From Variovorax sp. IB41 (GTDB lineage Bacteria > Pseudomonadota > Gammaproteobacteria > Burkholderiales > Burkholderiaceae_C), in NCBI RefSeq assembly GCF_016405905.1, contig NZ_JAEFCB010000010.1:62001-126000 (forward strand): DNA of 64,000 nt. The letters run 5' to 3'. The position numbers were made by a program, and so were the translations under genes. This document shows, in pieces, positions 25,350-37,800 of the stretch (positions are counted from its first letter, which is position 1; every line of letters starts with the position of its first letter). The notes under the pieces were generated by a model that saw only the letters and a program-made list of their open reading frames with translations, was not told the origin of the DNA and did not search any database.

Positions 25350-25880
25350 CGCCGGGCGGACCGCACGCGCGGCCGCGCCGAACCGTTCGTTAGAGCTTCC
25401 CGATTACTCCGGGCGCAGCCGCGCACCCGCGCCCCCGAGGCGCGATGCCGCGCAACCCACGCCGCATGGGAATACGACGTTAAGACCTCATTGCGCCTAG
25501 TTCAGAACACACGCTGACGCAATAAGACAACGAGTCTTTTACTGAGTTGACACTTTGAAGTAAACGCTTAGAGACAAACGTAAAGCAACTGTTAAAAAAG
25601 CACACCGACCCTGCGGCTGACGGTCACGCCATCTCGCGAACCGTCCGGCTCGTGCCGTGCTGTCGATGGCTCGATGAAAAGCTTGAACGTTTGGTTTGCA
25701 TTCAGGGATCTGCTGTCACTGCGTCTTCGTTGCGGGGTGCTGCCCGCCGTGCCTGCCCGACCTGCGGTCAGGCACATCCATCTTCTTGAATCCGTTTTGC
25801 ACCGGTGTGCGTACGCGCATCTGCGGGCGCGGCCTTTTCGCCGCGTCGCCGGGCAAAAGCAATAGGTTCTGGTTACACCC
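25350..25880 (+). promoter_or_regulatory. 531-bp gene-free leader of the giant surface-protein operon
   Basis: No convincing gene is seen here. The left 130 bp are very GC-rich. A pronounced AT-rich island follows at about 25483-25610, with TTGACA at 25547-25552 and TAGAGA 16 bp later (a weak -10), and an AAGAC/GTCTT inverted repeat at 25524-25538; this is the likely promoter and regulator-binding zone. The remainder, up to 300 nt, would be an unusually long untranslated leader containing a stable hairpin. A 63-codon ORF at 25674-25865 is possible but unsupported. Confidence 0.55.
25749..25775 (+). other. Hairpin in the leader of the giant gene
   Basis: GTGCCTG and CAGGCAC (7 bp, perfect) enclose an inner ACC/GGT stem around TGC, giving a 10-bp stem with a 4-nt bulge. 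It lies about 105 nt upstream of the giant gene's start codon. Its function is unknown; it might stabilise the mRNA, attenuate transcription or simply be another small dispersed palindrome. Confidence 0.4.
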
Positions 25881-28800
25881 ATGGCAAAAAAATCCTCCCG
25901 CACCGGCACCCCGCGTGCCGCCGATCTTTCTGCAGCGGCCGCGCCCCAGAGCGCGGGGCTTCGCGCCATGGCGCTGGAGGCCCGTTACATGTTCGATGCC
26001 GCGGCCGTGGCAACCGGCGCCGAAGTGCTCGCGGCGCAGGCCGCGGCCCAGCAGGCCGATGCCGCCGTCGCCGATGCCGCTCGTCAAGCTGGCCAGGCTG
26101 GCCAGGCCGACCACGCGCAGGCGCCCGCTCCCGCGGCACCCGCCACCCTGGCCAATGGCTGGAGCGAAGACACCGCCTACATGTACACGTCGGTCGATGA
26201 GAAGACCGGCACGGCGGACCACGGCGGCGCCTCTGCGTTCGATGGCCTCGGCCACGCGCTGCAGGCCCTCGCGCCGCGGGAGAACCAGGGCGCGCAGATC
26301 GTCTTCATCGACCCCGGCATCTCGGACGTGTCGACGCTGCTGCAGGGCATCGACCCGTCGGCCGAAGTGGTGTTCCTGGACAGCCGCTCCGACGGCCTCT
26401 CGCAGATCGCGAGCGCGCTGCGCGGGCGCACCGACGTCGGCGCCATCCACATCATTTCGCACGGCGACCCGGGCGAATTGCGGCTGGGCAATGCGGTGTA
26501 CGACAACGCCGACCTCTCCGCGCGGTCGGCCGAACTCGCGGCCATCGGCAGCGCGCTCGGCCGCGACGGCGACATCCTCCTGTACGGCTGCGACACCGCG
26601 CAGGGCGTGGTGGGCGAGCAGTTCACGCACAGCCTCTCGCGCCTGACGGGCGCGGACGTCGCGGCCTCGGTGGACCTCACCGGCGCCCAGCGCCTGGGCG
26701 GCAACTGGAACCTCGAATACCAGGTCGGCCACATCGAGAGCCGCGTGGTGGTCGACGACCACGCGCAGGCCGCCTACGACAGCACGCTCGATGCGGCCGT
26801 GAACACCGGCAGCGGCGCCGTGCTCGCCGTGTACGGCCGCACGATCGTGAGCATCGACGTCACCACCGGCAAGGCCACCACGCTCACCAACGTGCCCGCG
26901 ACGGTCGGCGGCATCGCGGTGGGCGACACGCCCAACGCGCTGTCGCTCAATGCGGCGGCGGGGCTCATCTATTACCTGGACGGCACCTCCACCACGTCGC
27001 GGGCGCTCTTTGCCTACGACTACATCAACAACACCCACATCCTCATCGACTCGAACATCACCGACAACGGCAGCCTCGTCGTGGCCGGCGACCAGGGCGT
27101 GAGCGGCGGCGGCGCGGCCTACTACAACGGCGCGATGTACCTGGGCGTGGAGAACGTCGGCGGCACCACGTCCGACCGCATCTTCCGCCTCGTGTTCGCG
27201 GCCGACGGGCGCAGCATCACCGGCACCTCGGTGTTCGTGAGCGCCGTTGCCGGCGGTGCGGAATGGGGCGACCTGGCCATCGACACGGCCAACAACGCGC
27301 TGGTGAGCGTGGGCAGCAACGACGCGACCACGCGCTCGTTCGTGCGCTGGGACCTTGCGACCGGCAACCAGTTGACCAACGTGGCCTACACGCCGACCTC
27401 GATCCAGCTGGCCACCGGCACCAACGGCGGCCTCTATGCCATCGGCGGCACCACGATCCAGAGCCTCAACCCGGCGACCGGTGCGCTGGTCTCGACGGTG
27501 AACGTCACCACCAACGGCTCGACCGCCATCGGCGGCTCGGTGGCCGACGGCGCCGGCGCCGTGCCGGCCACGGGCACCATCGGCGACAGGATCTTCGACG
27601 ACAACAACGGCGACCGCGTCTTCGGCGCCGGCGACACCGGCATCGCGAACGTCACGGTGCAACTGATCGACGACGTCAACGGCAACGGCGTGGCCGACAC
27701 GGGCGAGCGCGTGCTCGCCACCGACACCACCAACGCGACGGGCAACTACCTGTTCACCGGCGTGCTGCCCGGCGCCTACGTGGTGCGCGTGACCGACACC
27801 AACGGCGCGCTGGGCGGAAGCTCGCCGACCAACGGCGCCGCGTTCCGGGCCATCTCGCTCGCGAGCATCGGCGGCTCGGACCTCACGGCCGATTTTTCCT
27901 ACGACAAGGTGCCGCCGGTCATCGACCTGAACTCGGGCACCAACACCACCGACGTCGTGAACAACGGCGGCTTCACCGGCGGCGGCACGGGCTGGACCTC
28001 GACGGGCTCGACCACCTTCGCCGGCGACCACGCCCAGTGGACCTCCGACATCACCTCCGGCTCGCTCACGCAGGCCGGCCTCACGGGGCTGCAGTCGGGG
28101 CCGGGCACCAGCGGCGCGGCGCAGATCGTCTTCGGCTTCGGCTGGAACAACGGCTTCCCCGATTCCAACGCCTCGTCCGTCCTCACCGTGAGCGTGGGCG
28201 GCGTGGTCTACGCGACCATCACCACCGGCCGCTCGGGGCTGAACCCGAACATCGCCACCGTCGTCTACTCGAACGGCGCCACCGGCCCGAGCACCATCGT
28301 CGCGCCGAGCACGTTCGGCAACTGGACCTACACCGACATCACCATCAACCTGCCGAGCACGGTCGCCAACGCCGGCAACCTGGTCTTCAACTTCACGCCC
28401 GACACGACGCTCCTGGCCGCGGGCGACGACGTGTCGATCGACAACGTGCGCGTGTTCACCTCGGCGGACATCACGCCGGGCCGCGACTGGAGCGGCACCT
28501 ACACCGAAGACGGCGCACCGGTCGCCATTTCGGACACCGACGCCTCCATCGTGGACAGCGACTCGACCAACATGGTCTCGGCGCAGATCGTGCTCACCAA
28601 CGGGCAGGCGGGCGACCTGATGCGCATCGGCGGCGTGGCGCTGGCCAACGGCTCCACCGGCACGCTCAACGGCCTGGCCTACACCGTGAGCGTGAGCGGC
28701 GGGGTGACCACCATCAACCTCACCGGCTCGGCCACCAAGGCGGTGTACGCGAGCACCATCGGCGCGATCACTTTCGAGAGCACGCTGCAGAACCCCACGG

Positions 28801-31800
28801 CTTCGCCGGTGCGCGACATCACCGTCACCGTGAACGACGGCGCCTTCACCTCCAACACAGCGCACGCGCTGATCACGGTGGTGCCGGTGAACGACGCGCC
28901 CGTGCTGGGCACCGGCTCCACGCTCACGTACACCGAGAACGGCGCTCCGGCCGCGGTGAACGGCGCGATCACCGTCTCGGACGTGGACAGCGCCACGCTC
29001 GCCTCGGCCACGGTGGCGATCACCGGCAACTTCGTCGCGGGCCAGGACATCCTGGGCTTCACCAACGTGCCCGCGACCATGGGCAACATCACCGCCACCT
29101 ACAACGCGGCGACCGGCGTCATGACGCTGAGCTCGGCCGGCAACACCGCCACCACGGCCCAGTGGCAGGCGGCGCTGCGCGCGGTGCAGTACAGCAACGG
29201 CTCGGACAACCCCGCCACCGCCGCGCGCACCGTGAGCTACACGGTGAACGACAGCGCGCTCAATTCCAACGTCGTCACCTCGACCGTGAACGTCACCGCG
29301 GTGAACGACGCGCCGGTGCTCTCGGGCGGCTCCAGCGTCACCTACACCGAGAACGGCACGCCCACCGCGGTGAACGGCGCCATCGTCGTCTCCGACCTGG
29401 ACAACGCCACGCTCGCGAGCGGCACCGTGGCCATCACCGGCAACTTCGTGCCCGGCCAGGACGTGCTGAGCTTCACCAACGTGCCGGCCGCGATGGGCAA
29501 CATCGTCGGCACCTACAACGCCGCGACCGGCGTCATGACGCTGAGCTCGGCCGGCAACACCGCCTCCACCGCGCAGTGGCAGGCGGCGCTGCGCGCGGTG
29601 CAGTACGCCAACACCTCCGAAGACCCCTCGGCCGTGGCGCGCACCGTCACCTACACGGTCAACGACAGCGCCGCGAACTCCAACACCGTGACCTCGACCG
29701 TCAACGTCGCGCCGGTCAACGATGCGCCGGTCAACACGCTGCCCGCGGGCTGGAGCACGAACGAAGACGCGACGGTCGGCCTCACCGGACTGCAGGTCGC
29801 CGACGTGGATGCCGGCAGCGGCACCCTGCGCGTGACGCTGAGCGTGCCCACGGGTTCGCTCACGGCCGCCTCGGGCGGCGGCGTCACCGTGACCGGCAGC
29901 GGCACGGGCACGCTGGTGCTCGAAGGCTCGCAGGCCAGCATCAATGCCTACCTCGCGAGCGCGGCGCGGCCGAACTACGTGCCGCTGGCGAACGCCAACG
30001 GCAGCGTGACGCTGACCATGACCACCACCGACCTGGGCAATGCCGGCGGCGGCGGCGCGCAGACCGACACCGACACCGCGACGATCACCATCGCCGCGGT
30101 GAACGATGCGCCATCGGGCACCGACCGCACGGTCACGCTCAACGAAGACGGCACCTACACCTTCTCGGCCGCGGACTTCCCGGTCACCGATGCGGCCGAT
30201 ACGCCGGCCAACGGCCTGCAGTCGATCATCGTCACCACGCTGCCGCCGGCCTCGCAGGGCGTGCTGCGCCTGAACGGCGTGGCGGTGACGGCGGGGCAGG
30301 TCATTCCCGCGGGGAGCCTCGGGCAACTGACCTTCACGCCGGCCGCCAACCTCAACGGCAACGGCCTGGGCGCATTCACCTTCCAGGTGGTGGACAACGG
30401 CGGCACGGCGAACGGGGGCCTCAACACCGACGCGACGCCCAACACCTTCGCCTTCAACGTCACGGCCGTGAACGACGCCCCGGTCATCAACCCCGACAGC
30501 GCCACCGGCACCGAGGACACGCCCGTCACCGGCAACGTGCTGGCCAACGACACCGACGTGGACGGCGACCCGCTCGCGGTCACGCAGTTCGTGGTCAACG
30601 GCTCGACCTTCACCGCAGGGCAGACCGCCACCATCGCGGGCGTGGGCACGCTGGTGATCAATGCCAACGGCAGCTACACCTTCACGCCGGCCGCCGACTA
30701 CAACGGCACACCGCCGGTGGTGACCACCTACACGGTGAGCGACGGCACGACCGCCGTCACCTCCACGCTCACGATCACCGTCACCGCGGTGAACGATGCG
30801 CCGGTCAACACGCTGCCTGCGGGCTGGACGACCAACGAGGACGCGGCAGTCGGCCTCACCGGCCTGCAGATCACCGACGTGGACGCGGGCAGCGCCACCA
30901 TGCGCGTCACGCTGAGCGTGCCGGCCGGCACGCTCAGCGCGGCCTCGGCCGCAGGCGTCACCGTGACCGGCAGCGGCACGGGCACGCTCGTGCTCGAAGG
31001 CTCGCAGGCCAGCATCAACGCGTACCTTGCGAGCGCGGCGCGGCCGAACTTCCAGCCGGTGGCGAACCAGAACGGCAGCGTCACGCTGACCATGACCACC
31101 ACCGACTTCGGCAACACCGGCACCGGCGGCACGCTGACCGACACCGACACGGCGATCATCACCATCAACACGGTGAACGACGCGCCCTCGGGCGCGGACC
31201 GCACGGTGACGATCGCCGAGGACGGCACCTACACCTTCTCTGCCGCGGACTTTCCGATCACCGATGCGGGCGACACCCCCGCCAACAGCCTGCAGTCGGT
31301 GGTCATCACCACGCTGCCGCCCGCGACGCAGGGCGTGCTGCGCCTGAACGGCGTGGCGGTGACGGCGGGGCAGGTGATTCCGGTGGGCAGCCTCGGCCAG
31401 CTCACCTTCACGCCCGCTGCGAATGCGAACGGCACGGGCATCGGCTCGTTCACCTTCCAGGTGGTGGACAACGGCGGCACCGCCAACGGCGGGCAGAACA
31501 CCGACCAGTCGCCCAACACCTTCGCCTTCAACATCACGGCGGTCAACGACGCGCCGGTCGGCAATGCGGACACCGGCGCAGGCGCCGAAGAAACGGTCGT
31601 CACCGGCAACGTGCTGGCCAACGACACCGACGTCGATGGCGATGCGCTCACGGTCACGCAGTTCGTGGTCAACGGCTCGACCTTCACCGCGGGGCAGACC
31701 GCGACCATCGCGGGCGTGGGCACGCTGGTGGTCAATGCCAACGGCAGCTACACCTTCACGCCGGCCGCGAACTTCAACGGCGCGGTGCCGGTGGTCACGT

Positions 31801-34800
31801 ACACGCTGAGCGACGGCACGGCGACCGCCACCTCGACGCTCGCGCTCACGGTGAGCGCGGTGAACGATGCGCCGGTCAACACGCTGCCCGCCGGCTGGAC
31901 CACGAACGAAGACACGACCGCCGGCCTCACCGGCCTGCAGATCGCCGACGTGGACGCGGGCACCGGCCCGATGCGCGTGACGCTGAGCGTGCCCACGGGC
32001 TCGCTCACGGCGGCATCGGGCGCAGGCGTCACGGTGACGGGCAGCGGCACCGGAACGCTCGTGCTCGAAGGCACGCAAGCCAGCATCAATGCGTACCTCG
32101 CGAGCGCCGCACGGCCGAACTACGTGCCGGTGGCGAACGCCAACGGCAGCGTGACGCTGACCATGACCACCAGCGACCTGGGCAACACCGGCACCGGTGG
32201 CGCGCTGACCGACACCGACACCGCGACCATCACCCTCACCGCGGTGAACGACGCGCCTTCGGGCGCGGACCGCACCGTTTCGCTGAACGAGGACGGCACC
32301 TACACCTTCTCGGCGGCGGACTTCCCGATCACCGATGCGGGCGACACGCCGGCCAACAGCCTGCAGTCGGTGGTCATCACCACGCTGCCACCGGCGGCAC
32401 AGGGCGTGCTGCGGCTGAACGGCGTCGCGGTGACGGCGGGGCAGGTCATTCCCGTGGGGAGCCTCGGCCAGCTCACCTTCACGCCGGCGGCCGATGTGAA
32501 CGGCAACGGCATCGGCGCCTTCACCTTCCAGGTGGTGGACAACGGCGGCACGGCCAACGGCGGACAGAACACCGACCAGTCACCCAACACCTTCGCCTTC
32601 AACGTCACGCCCGTCAACGACGCGCCCGTGGCCAACCCCGACACGGTCGCTGCGACCGAAGACACGCCGCTCTCGATCCCGGTGGCGAACCTGCTGGGCA
32701 ACGACACCGACGTGGAAGGCAACACGCTCGCCATCACCAGCGTGCAGGGCGCCGTCGGCGGCACGGTGAGCCTCGTGGGCGGCAATGTGGTCTTCACGCC
32801 CACGGCGAATTTCAATGGCGCCGCGAGCTTCACGTACACGGTGAGCGACGGCAACGGCGGCACCGCGACCGCGACGGTGACCGTCAATGTCGCGGCCGTG
32901 AACGACGCGCCGGTGGCCGCCAACGACTCGGCCAGCACGCCGATCAACACGCCGCTGGCGAACATCCCGGTGCTCGCGAACGACACCGACGTGGACGGCG
33001 ATGCGCTCAGCGTGACCGGCGCGACAGTGAATCCGGCGCTCGGCACCGTCACGGTCAATCCGAACGGCACGCTCAACTTCACGCCCGCCACCAACGTGAC
33101 GGGCCCGGTGCAGATCACCTACACGGTGAGCGACGGCAAGGGCGGCACGGCCAGCGCGGTCCTCACGGTCAACGTGGGCGCCAACACGCCGCCGCAGAGC
33201 GCCGACACGACCGCCAACGGCACCGAGGACACGCCGCTCGTGCTCACGACGGCGAACTTCCCCTTCACCGATGCAGACGCGGGCCAGACGCTCACGAACG
33301 TGCGCATCGACACCTTGCCCGTCAACGGCACGCTGCTGCTCAATGGCGTGGCGGTCGCGGCGGGCCAGACGGTCACCGCGGCCGACATCGCCGCAGGGCG
33401 GCTCACCTTCGTGCCGGGCGCCAACGGCAACGGCGCGATCTATGCGAGCTTCACCTTCTCGGTGCAGGACTCGGGCGGCGCGTTCGACGCCGCGCCCAAC
33501 ACGCTCACCTTCAACATCGCGGCGGTCAACGACGTGCCGGTGGCCAACCCCGACAGCGTCGTCACCAACGAGGACACGCCGGCCACGGGCAATGTGCTGA
33601 CCAACGACACGGACGTGGAAGGCGGGCCGCTCACGGTGACGCAGTTCGTCATCGGCGGCAACACCTTCACAGCAGGGCAGACCGCGACCATCGCGAATGT
33701 CGGCACGCTGGTGATCAACACGAACGGCAGCTACACCTTCACGCCGGCCGCGAATTACAACGGCCCCGTGCCGGTGGCGACTTATACGGTCACCGATGGC
33801 ACAGCCACGGCCACCTCCACGCTGACGTTCAGCGTGACCGCGGTGGACGATGCGTTCACCGACGCGAACGAGACGGTGACCACCAACGAAGACACGCCGC
33901 TCACCGGCTCCGTGCTCACGGGCACGACGAGCGTGGACGGGCCGGTCACCGTCACCACCTTCACGGTGGCGGGCGATCCCACGGTCCACACGGCTGGGCA
34001 GACCGCGAACATCGCGGGCGTGGGCACGCTGGTGATCAACGCGAACGGCAGCTACACCTTCACGCCGGCGGCCAACTACAACGGCCCCGTGCCGGTGGTC
34101 ACGTACAGCATGACCGATGGCTCCAGCGGCGACACCTCGACGCTGACCATCACCGTGGCCCCGGTGGACGATCCGTTCACCGACGCGAACGAGACGGTCA
34201 CCACCAACGAAGACACGCCGCTCACCGGCTCGGTGCTCACCGGCACCACGAGCGTGGACGGCCCGGTCACCGTTGCCAACTTCACGGTGGCCGGCGACGG
34301 CACGACGTACACCGCAGGACAGACCGCGACGATTGCGAACGTCGGCACCCTGGTGATCAATGCCGATGGCACGTACACCTTCACGCCGGCCGCGAACTAC
34401 AACGGCCCTGTTCCCGTCGTCACCTACAGCCTGACCGATGGATCGAGTGGCGACACCTCGACGCTGACGATCACCGTCGCTCCGGTGGACGATCCGTTCA
34501 CCGATGCGAACGAAACCGTCACCACGAATGAAGACACGCCGCTGAACGGCTCGGTGCTCACGGGCACCACGAGCGTCGACGGTCCCGTGACGGTCACGGG
34601 CTTCAGCGTGGCGGGCGATGCCACCGTCTACACGGCAGGCCAGACCGCGACGATCACCGGCGTGGGCACGCTGGTCATCAATGCCAACGGCAGCTACACC
34701 TTCACGCCGGCCGCCAACTACAACGGGCCCGTGCCGGTCGTCACGTACAGCCTCACCGATGGATCGAGCGGCGACACCTCGACGCTCGCGATCACGGTCG

Positions 34801-37800
34801 CGCCCGTGGACGATGCGTTCACCGACGCGGACGAAACCGTCACCACCAACGAAGACACGCCGCTCACCGGCTCCGTGCTCACGGGCACCACGAGCGTCGA
34901 TGGCCCGGTCACGGTCACGAGCTTCAACATCGCAGGTGACGCCACGGTCTACACCGCGGGCCAGACCGCGACCATCGCGAACGTCGGCACGCTGGTGATC
35001 AACACCGACGGCACCTACACCTTCACGCCGGCCGCCAACTACAACGGCCCGGTGCCAGTCGTCACGTACAGCACGACGGACGGCTCCAGCGGCGACACCT
35101 CGACGCTGACCATCACCGTCGCGCCGGTGGACGATGCGTTCACCGATGCCGACGAGACGGTCACGACGAACGAAGACACGGCGCTGACGGGCTCGGTGCT
35201 CACGGGCACGACCAGCGTCGATGGCCCGGTCACGGTCACGGGCTTCACGGTGGCGGGCGACGCCACGGTCTACACCGCGGGCCAGACCGCGACGATCGCC
35301 AACGTCGGCACCTTGATCATCAACGCCAACGGCAGCTACACCTTCACACCGGCCGCGAACTACAACGGGCCGGTGCCGGTCGTCACGTACAGCACGACGG
35401 ATGGCTCCAGCGGCGATACCTCGACGCTGACGATCACCGTCGCGCCCGTGGACGATGCATTCACCGACGCGAACGAAACCGCGAGCACCAACGAAGACAC
35501 GCCGCTCACAGGTTCGGTGCTCACGGGCACCACGAGCGTGGACGGCCCGGTCACCGTCACGAGCTTCACCGTCGCGGGCGACCCGCTCACCTACACCGCG
35601 GGCCAGACGGCCACCATCGCGGGCGTCGGCACGCTGGTCATCAACGCCAACGGCGGCTACACCTTCACGCCGGCCGCGAACTACAACGGGCCCGTGCCGG
35701 TCGTCACGTACAGCCTCACCGATGGATCGAGCGGCGATACCTCGACGCTGACGATCACGGTAGCGCCCGTGGACGACGCGTTCACCGACGCCGACGAAAC
35801 CGCCACGACGAACGAAGACACGCCGCTCACCGGCTCAGTGCTCACGGGCACCACGAGCGTGGACGGCCCGGTCACCGTCACGGGCTTCACGGTCGCGGGC
35901 GATCCGGCTGCGTACACGGCGGGCCAGACGGCCACCATCGCCAACGTGGGCACGCTGGTGATCAACGCCAACGGCAGCTACACCTTCACGCCGGCCGCGA
36001 ACTACAACGGCCCGGTGCCCGTGGTCACGTACAGCCTGACCGACGGCTCGAGCGGCGACACCTCGACGCTGACCCTCACGGTCGCGCCCGTGGACGATGC
36101 CTTCACAGACGCCAACGAAACCGTCACCACCAACGAAGACACGCCGCTCACCGGTTCGGTGCTCACGGGCACGACGAGCGTGGACGGCCCGGTGACGGTC
36201 ACCACGTTCGGCATCGCGGGCGACGACACGGTCTACACGGCGGGCCAGACCGCGACCATCGCGGGCGTGGGCACGCTGGTCATCAACGTCAACGGCAGCT
36301 ATACCTTCACGCCGGCCGCGAACTACAACGGCCCGGTCCCGGTGGTCACGTACAGCATGACCGACGGCTCCAGCGGCGACACCTCGACGCTGACCATCAA
36401 CGTCGCCGCAGTGGACGACGCGTTCACCGACGCCGACGAAACCGTGAGCACGAACGAAGACACGCCGCTCTCGGGCTCCGTGCTGACCGGCACGACGAGC
36501 GTCGACGGCCCGGTCACCGTCACGGGCTTCACCGTGGCCGGCGATGCCACGGTGTACACGGCAGGGCAGACCGCGACCATCACGAACGTCGGCACGCTGG
36601 TCATCAACACCAACGGCACCTACACCTTCACGCCAGCTGCCAACTACAACGGCCCGGTGCCCGTGGTCACGTACAGCATGACCGACGGTTCAAGCGCGGA
36701 CACCTCGACGCTGACCCTGAGCGTCACCGCGGTCAACGACCCACCGGTGGGCAACCCCGACACCGCCACCGTGACCGAAGACGTGCCCGCCACCGGCAAC
36801 GTGCTGGCCAACGACACCGACATCGACGGAAATACGCTCACGGTCACGAGCTTCACCATCGCAGGCGACGGCACCTTCACCGCGGGACAGACCGCGACCC
36901 TCGCGGGCGTCGGCACGCTGGTGATCAATGCGAACGGCAGCTACACCTTCACGCCCGCGGCGAACTACAACGGCCCCGTGCCGGTGGTGACGTACACGGT
37001 CAGCGACGGCACAGCGATCGCCACCTCGACGCTGACGCTCACGGTGAGCGCGGTGAACGACGCGCCCGTCAACACGCTGCCCACGGGCTGGACCACCAAC
37101 GAAGACGCCACGGTCGGCCTCACCGGCCTGCAGATCACCGACGCGGACGCGGGCGCTGGCCCGATGCGCGTAACGCTGAGCGTGCCCGCGGGCTCGCTCA
37201 CGGCAGCATCCGGCGCAGGCGTCACCGTGACCGGCAGCGGCACGGGCACGCTGATCCTGGAAGGCTCGCAGGCCAGCATCAACGCCTACCTCGCGAGCGC
37301 CGCAAGGCCGAACTACACGCCAGTGGCCGACGACAACGGCAGCGTCACGCTGACCATGACGACCAGCGACCTGGGCAACACCGGCGCCGGCGGCACGCTG
37401 ACGGACACCGACACGGCAACCATCACCATCGCCGCCGCGAACGACGCGCCTTCGGGCGCCGACCGCACGGTGACGATCAACGAAGACGGCACCTACACCT
37501 TCTCGGCGGCGGACTTCCCGATCACCGATGCGGGCGACACGCCGGCCAACAGCCTGCAGTCGGTGGTCATCACGACGCTGCCGCCCGCAGCGCAGGGCGT
37601 GCTGCGCCTGAACGGCGTCGATGTCACGGCAGGGCAGGTGATTCCGGTGGGAAGCCTCGGCCAGCTCACCTTCACGCCCGCGGCCAATGCGAACGGCGTG
37701 GGCATCGGCGCGTTCACCTTCCAGGTGGTGGACAACGGCGGCACCGCCAATGGCGGGCAGAACGCCGACCAGTCGCCCAACACCTTCGCCTTCAACGTCA

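Noticed and set aside
25674..25865. A 63-codon ORF just upstream of the giant gene
   Set aside because: No ribosome-binding site, no recognisable motif, and it overlaps the leader hairpin; more likely untranslated leader.
25716..32078. A 2120-codon minus-strand open frame
   Set aside because: Same antisense shadow effect; Arg/His/Gly/Ala-rich composition with no recognisable family, while the sense frame has clear domains.
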